NCBI RefSeq assembly: GCF_028885415.1
Contig: NZ_CP118527.1
Coordinates: 3,348,001 to 3,412,000, forward strand
Reading direction: 5' to 3'
DNA: 64,000 nucleotides
Origin: Streptomyces coeruleorubidus
Lineage (GTDB): Bacteria; Actinomycetota; Actinomycetes; Streptomycetales; Streptomycetaceae
Shown here: piece after piece, positions 44,600-53,692 of the stretch
Layout: each line of letters opens with the position of its first letter
Numbering within the stretch: position 1 is the first letter of the stretch
Translations under genes and position numbers: made by a program
The notes under the pieces: generated by a model
Databases searched by the model: none
What the model saw: only the letters and a program-made list of their open reading frames with translations
What the model was told of the DNA's origin: nothing

Positions 44600-46693
44600 T
44601 CAAGCGCCGGGCGTGCCGGCCGGCTGCCGCAGAACCTCGATGAGGGCGTGCAGCCGGGGCGACGCCGCCAGCTGCTCCAGCGTGACAGGGCGGCCCTGCG
44701 CGTCCGCGATCGGCAGGCGCCAGTTCGGGTACTGGTCCCACGTTCCCGGGAGGTTCTGCGGGCGGCGGTCGCCCACTGCGTCCGGGAGCCAGACGCCGAC
44801 CATGCGGGCCGGGGTGCGCAGCAGGAAACGGTGGACGGCCTGGATCTCCGCCTCCTCCGAGGAGGTGTCGGTGCCGCCGGTGCCGTTCAGCAGGCCGAGG
44901 TGGGTGAGCAGGGCCAGCCACTCGGCGGTGTCGGCGGCGGCCTCGGCGCGCTCCTGATGAAGCGGGCGGGTCAGCAGGCCCAGGCTGTCGCGGAGCTCGA
45001 CGTGCTCGCCGGTGAGGCGGGCGGCCGTGGAGGGCAGGTCGTGGGTGGTGGCGGTGGCCAGGCAGTCGGCGCGCCAGCGGTCGGGGGGCAGCGGGCGGCC
45101 GTCGCCCTCCCAGTCGCGTTCGAACCACAGCACGGATGTGCCGAGCACCCCGCGCTCGCGCAGCGCCTCGCGCACGCCGGGCTCGACGGTGCCCAGGTCC
45201 TCGCCGATCACCAGCGCCCCGGCCCGGGAGGCCTCCAGGACGAGGACGGCGAGCATGGCCTCGGCGTCGTAGCGGACGTACGTGCCCTCGGTCGGTGGCC
45301 GGTCCTGCGGCACCCACCACAGGCGGAACAGACCCATGACGTGGTCGATGCGCAGGGCTCCGGCGTAGCGGAACAGGGCGCGCAGCAGCTCGCGGAACGG
45401 GGCGTAGCCCGACTCGGCCAGGCGGTCGGGGCGCCAGGGCGGCAGACCCCAGTCCTGGCCGCGGGCGTTGAACGCGTCCGGCGGGGCGCCCACCGACATG
45501 CCGGCGGCGAAGTACTCCTGCTGGGCCCAGGCGTCGGCGCCGCCGGGGTGGACGCCGACCGCGAGGTCGTGCACGATCCCGACCGGCATCCCGGCCTCGC
45601 GCCCGGCGCGCTGCGCGGCGGTCAGCTGGCTGTCGGTGAGCCAGGCGAGCCGGGACCAGAAGTCCACCCGGTCCAGCAGTCCGTTGCGGGCCCGGACGGT
45701 CTCGGCCGAGCGCGGGTCGCGCAGGCCGGTCGGCCAGCGGTGCCAGTCCGAGCCGTGCACCTCGGCGAGCGCGCACCAGGTGGCGTGGTCCTCCAGGGCC
45801 TGGCCCTGCTCGGCGAGGAAGTCGCAGTAGGCGGCGCGCCTGCCGGGGCCGAGCGGCACCTCGCACAGCAGCTCGAGCGCCTCCCGCTTGAGCTCCCACA
45901 CGGCGTCCCGGTCGATCAGCGCGCCGTCCTCCAGCACCGCCTCGCGCAGCCGGCCGGATCTCTCCAGCAGCGCGCGCAGCCGCTCGCGGTCCTCGACGTA
46001 GGCGTACTCGGGGACGTCCTCGATCCGCAGGTGCACCGGGTCGGGGAAGCGGCGGGAGGAGGGGCGGTACGGGGAGGGGTCGGTGGGGGCGCCGGGCACG
46101 CCCGCGTGCAGCGGGTTGACCTGGACGAAGCCGGCGCCGAGCGACCGTCCGGCCCAGCCGGCCAGCTCGGCGAGGTCGCCCAGGTCGCCCATGCCCCAGG
46201 AACGGCGCGACAGCAGGGAGTAGAGCTGGACGAGGAGTCCGTAGGAGCGTCCGGTGGGGGTGGGCAGGCGGGCCGGGGCGATGACCAGGTGGGCGGTGGC
46301 CGTGCGGCCGTCGGGGACGGTGACGGTCAGCCGGTGGACGCCGGGCGGGAGTTGCTCGGCCGAGGCGCGCCTCTCGCCCTGCTCGGTCTCGATGCGCAGC
46401 CGGCTTCCCTCGGGGAGCGCGGCCAGGGCGGCCGGGGGGCTGGTGCCCCAGCCGACCACCGTGGGCGGCAGCAGCCTGGCGCCCAGTTCCCGCTCCCGGG
46501 CGGCGAGCGCGGCGCGCACTGCGCCGGGCGTGCTCGCGTCCACGCCGAGAGCGGCCAGGGTGAGGGTCACCGCGGCGGCCGAGGCCGCGACCGTGCGGTC
46601 CGGGGACGGGCTGTACGAGGTGGCGACGCCGTGCAGGTCGGCGAGGCGGGACAGGTCCTCGGAAGGCGGTTCGGCCGGCCGGGGTGCGGTCAT
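44600..46693 (-). CDS. malQ: 4-alpha-glucanotransferase (GH77)
   Basis: 697 residues, amylomaltase that transfers glucan chains between maltodextrins. N-terminal extension (1-140) as in actinobacterial MalQ, then the GH77 barrel: WGMGDLGDL, nucleophile Asp in LRIDHVMGLFRLWW, acid/base Glu in VIGEDLGTV, and the third Asp in TTHDLPS. ATG at 46693, immediately after the stop of a small upstream gene. Involved in glycogen or maltodextrin turnover. Confidence 0.95.
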   Translation of the reverse strand: MTAPRPAEPPSEDLSRLADLHGVATSYSPSPDRTVAASAAAVTLTLAALGVDASTPGAVRAALAARERELGARLLPPTVVGWGTSPPAALAALPEGSRLRIETEQGERRASAEQLPPGVHRLTVTVPDGRTATAHLVIAPARLPTPTGRSYGLLVQLYSLLSRRSWGMGDLGDLAELAGWAGRSLGAGFVQVNPLHAGVPGAPTDPSPYRPSSRRFPDPVHLRIEDVPEYAYVEDRERLRALLERSGRLREAVLEDGALIDRDAVWELKREALELLCEVPLGPGRRAAYCDFLAEQGQALEDHATWCALAEVHGSDWHRWPTGLRDPRSAETVRARNGLLDRVDFWSRLAWLTDSQLTAAQRAGREAGMPVGIVHDLAVGVHPGGADAWAQQEYFAAGMSVGAPPDAFNARGQDWGLPPWRPDRLAESGYAPFRELLRALFRYAGALRIDHVMGLFRLWWVPQDRPPTEGTYVRYDAEAMLAVLVLEASRAGALVIGEDLGTVEPGVREALRERGVLGTSVLWFERDWEGDGRPLPPDRWRADCLATATTHDLPSTAARLTGEHVELRDSLGLLTRPLHQERAEAAADTAEWLALLTHLGLLNGTGGTDTSSEEAEIQAVHRFLLRTPARMVGVWLPDAVGDRRPQNLPGTWDQYPNWRLPIADAQGRPVTLEQLAASPRLHALIEVLRQPAGTPGA

Positions 46694-46963
46694 CTAGGAC
46701 CTCGTGAAGTCCGGGACGAAGGCGGAGGGTTCGCTGGTCAGGGGGGCGGATTCGGCGAGCGGCGGCTCGCTGGTGAGGGGCTCGGCGTCGGGCAGCGGCG
46801 GCTCGCTGGTCAGCGGGGGCTCGGCGCAGGTGCTCTCGGAGCTGAAGATGCAGTAGTGAGGGTCTTCGTAGCGGGGGTCGTCATAGTGGGGGTCGAGGTC
46901 GGCGGACGTGTCCGCCACGGGTTTGGACTGGACCGGGAGCGGAAGGAAAGTCATCGCAGCCAC
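46694..46963 (-). CDS. Small repeat protein of unknown function
   Basis: 89 residues from GTG 46963, chosen because AAGGAGG precedes it at 7-nt spacing; ATG 46993 upstream lacks an RBS. Acidic and Pro-rich, with a DPHYDD-RYEDPHY segment, two cysteines and three copies of an LTSEPPL-type heptapeptide. Its stop abuts the malQ start, so the two genes are probably cotranscribed. No family recognised. Confidence 0.6.
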   Translation of the reverse strand: MAAMTFLPLPVQSKPVADTSADLDPHYDDPRYEDPHYCIFSSESTCAEPPLTSEPPLPDAEPLTSEPPLAESAPLTSEPSAFVPDFTRS

Positions 46964-47187
46964 GGGGGCCTCCTTGTCGGGTACGGCATTCAACGGGTCA
47001 TCGCAGCCCTACCCAGTCGACGCGATGGCAGACACCCCAGGCCGAACATCGTGCTGCTGCTCACATTCCACTCCCCTCCACTCCTTCCAGATTCCGGCAA
47101 TTCGGTCACAACGGCCACTCTCTTTGACACCTTCACCGGGCAGGTGGTGGGCTCGTTCTGCCGGTCGAACACACCTGGAGGGGGCCT

Positions 47188-50064
47188 GTGGGACTGCGGC
47201 GTGGGAAGCGGGCGGCGGCTCTCGCCGTCGCCGTCGTCGCCGGAACCCTCGGCGCCCCGCCCGCCGCGGTGGCGGCTCCGCCCGTCCCGGGGGCGACCGC
47301 GACACCGGCCCCCGACACCGCCGAGCCGGATCTCTCCGTCTGGCCGCGCCCCCAGTCCCTGCGCGCGAACGGCGCACCGGTCGCGGTCACCGACGAGGTC
47401 GCCCTGATCAGCGACCCGACGGCCGACCGGTACTCCGTCGAGGCCCTGCGCGACCTGCTGCGACAGGCCGGGGCCCGTCGCATCACGGACTCCGCCGCAC
47501 CCGGAGCGCTGGTCGTGCGCGTGCGGACGGAGCCCGTCCGCCCAGGCGACCGCCGCGCCCTCCCCTCAGGGGGATACGAGCTGTCCGTGGGCGGGGGCGG
47601 CGTCCTGCTCACCGGAGCCGGCGAGGACGGCCTGTTCCACGCGGTCCAGACGCTGCGGCAGCTCGTGCGCGCCGACGGCACGATCGCCGCCGCCGTCGTG
47701 CGCGACTGGCCCGGCACCGCCGTGCGCGGCATCACCGAGGGCTTCTACGGCACCGCGTGGACGCACCGGCAGCGGCTGGGGCAGCTCGACTTCATGGGGC
47801 GCACCAAGCAGAACCGCTACCTGTACGCCCCCGGTGACGACCTGTACCGGCAGGCGCGCTGGCGTGAGCCGTACCCGGCGGGGCAGCGCGCCGAGTTCCG
47901 GGAGCTGGCCGAGCGGGCGCGCCGCAACCACGTCACGCTCGGCTGGGCGGTGGCCCCGGGCCAGGCGATGTGCTTCGCGTCGGACGCCGACCTGCGCGCG
48001 CTGACGCGCAAGCTCGACGCGATGTGGGCGCTGGGCTTCCGGGCCTTCCAGCTGCAGTTCCAGGACGTCAGCTACAGCGAGTGGCACTGCGACGCGGACG
48101 CCGAGCGGTTCGGCTCCGGCCCGCGGGCGGCCGCGCGGGCGCAGGCCCGGGTGGCGAACGCGGTGGCCCGGCACCTGGCGGACCGGCACCCCGGGGCCGC
48201 CGGCCTGTCGCTGATGCCGACCGAGTACTACGAGGACGGCACGACCGACTACCGGCGGGCCCTGGCGAGTTCGCTGGACACGGCTGTCGAGGTGGCGTGG
48301 ACGGGCGTCGGGGTGGTGCCGCGCACCATCACGGGCGGTGAACTGGCCGACGCGCGGCAGGCGTTCCGGCATCCGCTGGTCACGATGGACAACTACCCGG
48401 TCAACGACTACGACCCCGGCCGTCTCTTCCTCGGCCCCTACCGGGGCCGCGAGCCGGCCGTCGCCACCGGCTCGGCCGCCCTGCTCGCCAACGCGATGCA
48501 GCAGCCCGAGGCGTCCCGCATCCCGCTGTTCACCGCCGCCGACTACGCCTGGAACCCGCGCGCCTACCGCCCCGGGGAGTCCTGGCGGGCCGCGATCGCC
48601 GACCTCGCGGGCGGGGACCGGCGCCGCGAGGAGGCCTTGGCCGCGCTCGCCGGGAACGACGCGTCGTCGGTCCTCGGCGAGGAGGAGTCGGCGTACCTGC
48701 GCCCGCTGACCGAGGCGTACTGGCGGGCCCGTACGGCGGGTGACGCCGAGGCAGGCGGCCCCGGGACGGACGGTGACGCCGCGCGGCGGCTGCGCGAGGC
48801 GTTCACCGTGCTGCGCGAGCTGCCCCGGCGGCTGACGGGCACCGCCCTCGCCCCGGAGGTCGCCCCCTGGTCGGAGCAGCTGGCGCGCTACGGCGAGGCG
48901 GGCACGGCCGCGCTCGACATGCTGGACGCGCAACGCGCCGGGGACGCGGCGGCGGCCTGGACGGCGTACCGCCGACTCGGCGCGCTGCGGGCCCGGCTGG
49001 AGCCGGCACCGGTCAAGGTCGGCACGGACGTCCTGGACCCCTTCCTGGGGCGGGCGCAGAAGGCGTACGCGGCCTGGTCGGGCATCGGCCACGAGCCGCC
49101 CCCCAGCCCCGGCGAGCCGGGCGACGGCCGCACCCTGCGCTTTTCGCACCCGCGGTCCCTGACGGCCGTGACGGCCCTCACCGACCCCGGCACCGAGGGC
49201 GGCGTCGAGGTGCACGTACCGGGCCGGGGCTGGCGGCGGGCCGGCAGGCTGGCCGCTTCGGGCGCGACCGAGGTGCGGGCCGGGCAGCGGGTGGACGCCG
49301 TGCGGGTCACCGGTCCCGCGTCCTCCCGCGTGCGTCACCTGGTCCCGTGGTTCGCGGACTCCCCCGCCGCCTCTGTGGAGCTGACGCGCGACCGCGTGGA
49401 CGCCGAGACCGGCAGGACGCGGCGGCTGACGGCCGGGCTGGGCTCGCTGCGCCCCGCCGACGCCCGCGGCAGGCTCACCGCCGAGGCGCCCGAGGGCGTG
49501 CGGGTGCGGGTGCCCAGGACCGAACTGACCGTGCCGCGCGGCACGACGGTGGAGGTCCCGGTCGAGGTGACCGTGGAGCGTGGTTCGCCGAAACGGACCT
49601 ACGACATCCGGCTGGGGTTCGCGGGAGCGACCCGCACGCTCACCGTCCGGGCCTTCCCGCCCACCGGCGGACCCGACCTGGCCCGCACCGGCGCGGCGCG
49701 TTCCTCGGGCGACGAGACGCCCGACTTCCCCGCGTCGGCGGCGAACGACGGCGCCCCGGACACGCGCTGGTCGTCCCCGGTCGACGACGGCGCCTGGTGG
49801 CAGGTCGAGCTGCCCCGCCCGGTGCGGCTCGGGCGGGTCGAGCTGCGCTGGCAGGACGCCCACCCCTCGGCGTACCGCGTCCAGGTCTCTCCGGACGGCC
49901 GCCGCTGGCGCACGGCGGCCGCGGTACGGGACGGCCGGGGCGGCCACGAGAGCGTCCGCATGGACGAGCGCGACGTGCGCTTCGTACGGGTGCAGGGCGA
50001 GAAGCGGGCCACGCCGTACGGGTATTCGCTGTGGTCGGTGGAGGCGTACGCCGTCACGGACTGA
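47188..50064 (+). CDS. Secreted GH84-like beta-N-acetylglucosaminidase with F5/8 C domain
   Basis: 958 residues. Signal peptide (about 1-29, ending AVA-AP), GH20b-like N-terminal domain (about 50-170), GH84 barrel starting at RGITEGFYGTAWTHRQRLG, then a helical domain and a C-terminal discoidin/F5-8C sugar-binding domain (about 825-955). The catalytic strand reads LQFQDVSYSEWHC where characterised GH84 enzymes have FDD, so the first of the two Asp residues is Gln. GTG start after GGAGGGGG. Predicted to release GlcNAc from chitin-like or glycoprotein glycans outside the cell. Confidence 0.88.
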   Translation: MGLRRGKRAAALAVAVVAGTLGAPPAAVAAPPVPGATATPAPDTAEPDLSVWPRPQSLRANGAPVAVTDEVALISDPTADRYSVEALRDLLRQAGARRITDSAAPGALVVRVRTEPVRPGDRRALPSGGYELSVGGGGVLLTGAGEDGLFHAVQTLRQLVRADGTIAAAVVRDWPGTAVRGITEGFYGTAWTHRQRLGQLDFMGRTKQNRYLYAPGDDLYRQARWREPYPAGQRAEFRELAERARRNHVTLGWAVAPGQAMCFASDADLRALTRKLDAMWALGFRAFQLQFQDVSYSEWHCDADAERFGSGPRAAARAQARVANAVARHLADRHPGAAGLSLMPTEYYEDGTTDYRRALASSLDTAVEVAWTGVGVVPRTITGGELADARQAFRHPLVTMDNYPVNDYDPGRLFLGPYRGREPAVATGSAALLANAMQQPEASRIPLFTAADYAWNPRAYRPGESWRAAIADLAGGDRRREEALAALAGNDASSVLGEEESAYLRPLTEAYWRARTAGDAEAGGPGTDGDAARRLREAFTVLRELPRRLTGTALAPEVAPWSEQLARYGEAGTAALDMLDAQRAGDAAAAWTAYRRLGALRARLEPAPVKVGTDVLDPFLGRAQKAYAAWSGIGHEPPPSPGEPGDGRTLRFSHPRSLTAVTALTDPGTEGGVEVHVPGRGWRRAGRLAASGATEVRAGQRVDAVRVTGPASSRVRHLVPWFADSPAASVELTRDRVDAETGRTRRLTAGLGSLRPADARGRLTAEAPEGVRVRVPRTELTVPRGTTVEVPVEVTVERGSPKRTYDIRLGFAGATRTLTVRAFPPTGGPDLARTGAARSSGDETPDFPASAANDGAPDTRWSSPVDDGAWWQVELPRPVRLGRVELRWQDAHPSAYRVQVSPDGRRWRTAAAVRDGRGGHESVRMDERDVRFVRVQGEKRATPYGYSLWSVEAYAVTD

Positions 50065-50128
50065 ACCGGTCGGAGGTTCGGCGACGGCCTTCTCCAGCTT
50101 CTCCGGCCTTCTTCGGTGCCTGCTATTC

Positions 50129-50153
50129 ACTCAGTACATATACTCAGTACATA
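50129..50153 (+). promoter_or_regulatory. Direct-repeat operator abutting padR start
   Basis: Two exact copies of actcagtacata (50129-50140 and 50142-50153), 13-nt period, ending directly before the first ATG (50154). Each contains gtac, so the pair also has dyad character. Probably the PadR autoregulatory site; it leaves no room for a normal leader or ribosome-binding site. Confidence 0.75.
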
Positions 50154-50162
50154 ATGATGGGC

Positions 50163-50696
50163 ATGAGCACCCGCCACATCCTGCTGGGCCTGCTCGCCAC
50201 GGGGCCGAGCCACGGCTACGACCTCAAGCGACGCCACGACGAGCGCTTCCCGCAGGCCCGACCGCTGGCCTACGGGCAGGTCTACACGACCCTCCAGCGC
50301 CTCGTCCGGGACGGCCTCGCCGCGGTCGAGGGCACCGACTCGGACGGCGGCCCGGAGCGGACGACGTACCGCGCCACGGACGAGGGGGCGCGCGAGCTGT
50401 CCCGGTGGGCCGGGGAGATCACGCCGCCCGCGCCCTTCGTGGCGAACGAGATCTTCGCCAAGGTCGTGGTCGCGATCCTCTCGGGCGGCGACCCGGCCGC
50501 GTATCTGAGCGCCCAGCGCGCCGCCCACATGGAGCGGATGCGGGAGCTCACCGCGGTCAAGGCCGCCAAGGGCGCGGACCTCGCGACCGTGCTCTCGGCG
50601 GACTACGCCCTCAACCACCTCGACGCCGACCTCCGCTGGATGAGCACCACGGCGGCCCGGCTCACCACCCTGACCGCGGAGGTCGACGCAGCATGA
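50163..50696 (+). CDS. PadR-family transcriptional regulator
   Basis: 177 residues from ATG 50163, the usual PadR start (MSTRHILLGLL); two further in-frame ATGs at 50154 and 50157 immediately follow the operator repeats. Winged HTH 1-75 (GPSHGYDLKRRHDERFP, GQVYTTLQRLVRDGL, wing ERTTYRATDEG), then a C-terminal helical Vir_act_alpha_C-like domain. No Shine-Dalgarno sequence, so translation may be leaderless from 50154. Starts the padR-ABC-permease operon by an ATGA overlap. Confidence 0.9.
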   Translation: MSTRHILLGLLATGPSHGYDLKRRHDERFPQARPLAYGQVYTTLQRLVRDGLAAVEGTDSDGGPERTTYRATDEGARELSRWAGEITPPAPFVANEIFAKVVVAILSGGDPAAYLSAQRAAHMERMRELTAVKAAKGADLATVLSADYALNHLDADLRWMSTTAARLTTLTAEVDAA

Positions 50697-51379
50697 GCAG
50701 ACCCGTGCCTCTCCTCTCGGCGAGCGGCCTCACCAAAACGCACGGCAGGACCCCCGCACTGCGCGGAGCCTCGGTCGACCTGCACGCCGGCGAGATCCTC
50801 GCCGTGACCGGCGCGAGCGGCAGCGGGAAGTCGACGCTGCTGCACTGCCTGGCCGGGATCGTCCGGCCCGACGAGGGCTCGGTGTCGTACGACGGCCGGC
50901 GGCTGGAGGACCTGTCCGAGAAGCGGCTGAGCGAGCTGCGGCGGACCGAGTTCGGCGTGGTGTTCCAGTTCGGGCAGCTCATCCCCGAGCTGACGGCCCT
51001 GGACAACGTCGCCCTGCCGCTGCTGCTGGCCGGCACCGACCGCGCGCGGGCCCGGGCCCTGGCCGGCGAGTGGCTGGAGCGGTTCGGCGTGCGCGGGCAG
51101 GAGGATCTGCGGCCGGGCGAGATGAGCGGCGGCCAGGCCCAGCGGACCGCACTGGCCCGGGCCCTGGTCACCGGCCCGAAGGTGGTCTTCGCCGACGAGC
51201 CGACGGGCGCCCTTGACTCGCTCTCCGGCGAGCAGGTCATGACGGCCCTGGTCCACACGGCCCGCGAGTCGGGCACGGCGGTCCTGCTGATCACCCACGA
51301 CGCCCAGGTGGCGGCGTACGCGGACCGGGAGGTCCAGCTCCGGGACGGCGCTGTGACGCCGCTGGGGGTGACGGCATGA
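50693..51379 (+). CDS. ABC transporter ATPase (MacB/LolD type)
   Basis: 228 residues. Walker A ASGSGKST, Q-loop VVFQFGQLIPELTALDNVALP, signature MSGGQAQR, Walker B VVFADEPTGALD, switch His in LLITHD. Overlaps padR and the permease gene by ATGA on both sides. Works with the FtsX-like permease; such modules in Streptomyces often export or sense antimicrobial peptides. Confidence 0.92.
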   Translation: MSRPVPLLSASGLTKTHGRTPALRGASVDLHAGEILAVTGASGSGKSTLLHCLAGIVRPDEGSVSYDGRRLEDLSEKRLSELRRTEFGVVFQFGQLIPELTALDNVALPLLLAGTDRARARALAGEWLERFGVRGQEDLRPGEMSGGQAQRTALARALVTGPKVVFADEPTGALDSLSGEQVMTALVHTARESGTAVLLITHDAQVAAYADREVQLRDGAVTPLGVTA

Positions 51380-52731
51380 ACTCCCTGCGTTCCGATCTGC
51401 GCCTCGCCTGGGAACTCACCCGTGGTTCCGATCGAGGCGAGTGGTGGCGGGTCGCACTCACGGCGACGGGCGCCGCGCTCGCGACGGGGTTCGCGCTGGC
51501 CGCCGTCGCCCTGGCCGCGCTGCGGGGCGGCTACCGGGTGCCCGTGGCCGCGGGCCTGCTGGACGAGCCCGGTACGCGGTCCGGCGTGATCGTCGGGCTG
51601 CTGCTCCTGCTCGTGCCCGTGCTGGGGTTCCTCGGCCAGTGCGCCCGGATCGGCGCCGTGCACCGCGACCGGCGCCTGGCCGGGCTGCGGCTGGCCGGGG
51701 CGACGCCCTGGCAGGTGCGGCGGATCGCCGCGCTGGAGACCGGGCTGGCCTGCCTGCTGGGCTCGGCGCCCGCCACCGTCCTGTCCGTGCTGGTCCTTCT
51801 GCGCCAGTGGGACCGGCCGACCGCCCTGGCCTGGGTGGGGATCGGCCTGGTCGCCATCGCCGTACCGGTGCTGGGCGCGGCGGCGGGCGCACTGGCGCTG
51901 CGCCGGGTCGTGGCTTCCCCGCTGGGCTGGGTGCGCCGGGTCGGGGCGCGGGGCGGACGAGGGCCCGGGCTGCTGTTCCTGGCCGGGGTACTGCTCGTCG
52001 CGGTGCTGGGGCTGCTGACCGTGGCCACCACGTCCACGGCCGCCCCCAACCGGCCGAACGGCGGGGTGCCGCTGACGATGATGGGTGTGGTCCTCGCGGT
52101 CGGCGCGGGCGCGGTGTGGCTCTCCGGGGCCACGGCGAAGGCGACCGGGCGGATCCTCGCGGTCCGGGCCCGGTCGGCGGCGACGCTGATCGCGGCGGAA
52201 CGGCTGCGCGACGACCCCTGGTCGGCCGCCCGCACGCATGCGGCGGTGCTCCTGGTGACGGTCGTGGGGACCGGCTTCATGGGCATCCGGCAGGTGCTGA
52301 GCGACGTGGTGCACAGCACGCGGCATCTCTCCGCGCCCGCGTCCTACTACACCACCGGCCTCGACCTCACCGGCGCCGCCATCGTCGTCGCCTTCGCGAT
52401 CACCCTGTCCGGCCTCGCCGTCGGCACCGCCGAGTCCCTGGCCACCCGCCGCCGCGGCCTGGCCGCGCAGGCCGCCGCCGGAGTGCCGCGCACGGTGCTC
52501 GGCCGGGCCCTGCTGCTGGAGACAGCGCTGCCGCTCGCCCCCGCCGTACTGCTCTCGGGATTGGGCGGCATGACCATCGGCACCGGGTACGCCCTGCTCT
52601 CCGGCCGTCCGGCGCCCTGGGCGATCGCCCTGGTGCCCATCGCCGCCTACGCCGCCTGCCTGCTGGCCGCGGCCACCTCGCTGCCCCTGCTGCGCCGCTC
52701 GCTACGCCCGGGGGAGCTGCGGTACGCCTAG
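51376..52731 (+). CDS. FtsX-like ABC permease
   Basis: 451 residues with about 8-10 membrane helices in two halves and a conserved LAGATPWQVRRIAALE coupling segment, repeated in weaker form as AAAGVPRTVLGRALLLETALP. Ends LRPGELRYA. Coupled to the ATPase gene by ATGA. Together with padR this is a complete inducible transport module. No histidine kinase is nearby. Confidence 0.88.
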   Translation: MNSLRSDLRLAWELTRGSDRGEWWRVALTATGAALATGFALAAVALAALRGGYRVPVAAGLLDEPGTRSGVIVGLLLLLVPVLGFLGQCARIGAVHRDRRLAGLRLAGATPWQVRRIAALETGLACLLGSAPATVLSVLVLLRQWDRPTALAWVGIGLVAIAVPVLGAAAGALALRRVVASPLGWVRRVGARGGRGPGLLFLAGVLLVAVLGLLTVATTSTAAPNRPNGGVPLTMMGVVLAVGAGAVWLSGATAKATGRILAVRARSAATLIAAERLRDDPWSAARTHAAVLLVTVVGTGFMGIRQVLSDVVHSTRHLSAPASYYTTGLDLTGAAIVVAFAITLSGLAVGTAESLATRRRGLAAQAAAGVPRTVLGRALLLETALPLAPAVLLSGLGGMTIGTGYALLSGRPAPWAIALVPIAAYAACLLAAATSLPLLRRSLRPGELRYA

Positions 52732-52748
52732 GCGCCCCGGCGCTGACG

Positions 52749-52789
52749 GGCCGACCCGGGGGAACGGGGGTTCCCCGGGCCGGTCGGCC
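52749..52789. terminator. Hairpin between FtsX permease and HNH genes
   Basis: ggccgacc (52749-52756) pairs with ggtcggcc (52782-52789); inner gggggaac/gttcccc pairing extends the stem. Lies between convergent genes. Confidence 0.75.
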
Positions 52790-52843
52790 GGCCGCACGCG
52801 CCGATGCGAAGGGCACGCGGCAATACGAAAGCCCGGATCATCG

Positions 52844-53380
52844 TCAGGCGGAAATGCCGTCGATCCGGGCCAAGGCGTCGTCCGCGCCGTACGGCTGCAA
52901 GTACGGCAGCCAGCGCGGGTCCCGATGGCCGGTCCCGATGATGCGCCAGGCCAGGCCGGTGGGCGGGGCGGGTTTGTGGCGCAGCCGCCAGCCGATCTCG
53001 AAGAGGTGCCGGTCGGCCTTGACGTGGTTGCAGCGGCGGCAGGACGCCACCACGTTGTCCCAGACGTGCTTGCCCCCGCGGCTGCGCGGGATGACGTGGT
53101 CGACGCTGGTTGCGACGCCACCGCAGTACATGCACCGGCCCCCGTCACGGGCGAACAGCGCCCGGCGGGTCAGAGGAACGGGCCCCCGATAGGGAACCCG
53201 GACGAATCGCTTGAGCCGGACCACGCTGGGTGCGGGGACTGTGACGGTCGCGCTGTGCAGATAGGCGCCGGACTCCTCGAGGCATACGGCCTTGTTCTCG
53301 AGGACGAGGACGAGCGCGCGGCGGAGCGGTACGACACCTAGCGGCTCGTACGACGCGTTGAGGACCAGGACGTGCGGCAC
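52844..53380 (-). CDS. HNH endonuclease
   Basis: 178 residues from GTG 53380 (AAGGAGG upstream). N-terminal domain PHVLVLNASYEPLGVVPLRRA, then the HNH nuclease core: zinc Cys pair RCMYCG, DHVIPRSRGG, KHVWDNVVASC and CRRCNHVKAD. This small family is found in nearly all actinobacteria; its cellular role is not settled (DNA repair or processing). Longer frames upstream have no coding character. Confidence 0.9.
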   Translation of the reverse strand: MPHVLVLNASYEPLGVVPLRRALVLVLENKAVCLEESGAYLHSATVTVPAPSVVRLKRFVRVPYRGPVPLTRRALFARDGGRCMYCGGVATSVDHVIPRSRGGKHVWDNVVASCRRCNHVKADRHLFEIGWRLRHKPAPPTGLAWRIIGTGHRDPRWLPYLQPYGADDALARIDGISA

Positions 53381-53692
53381 GGATGCCTCCTTGGACGCCG
53401 GCGGCGCGTGGCTCGCGCCGGGACGATTCGTAGCCAGTCTCCCCTCATGCCTGGTGAAAGCGCCACCATGTCCCCGTAACGGGCTGGGAGTGTTTTCGAC
53501 CACACCTGATTCATCCCCCGGATCACGGCCTGTTCAAGCCCAGGTGAGCACGGTCTCTCCTTCACACATCCTGCGGAAGCACACACAATGCCCCGTTAGT
53601 GTGGTGGTTCTGCCCCCGCGGTGACCCAGTCGTGACCTCGACCCCCTGAACCGCCGCACCGGGGCAGACCGCTGTACTTGGAGGTACCTGCC
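53381..53692. other. Divergent intergenic region HNH / mscS
   Basis: 312 bases with promoters for two divergent genes. The word cacac/gtgtg recurs (53563, 53580, 53599) without forming a clear palindrome. No small gene seen. Confidence 0.4.
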
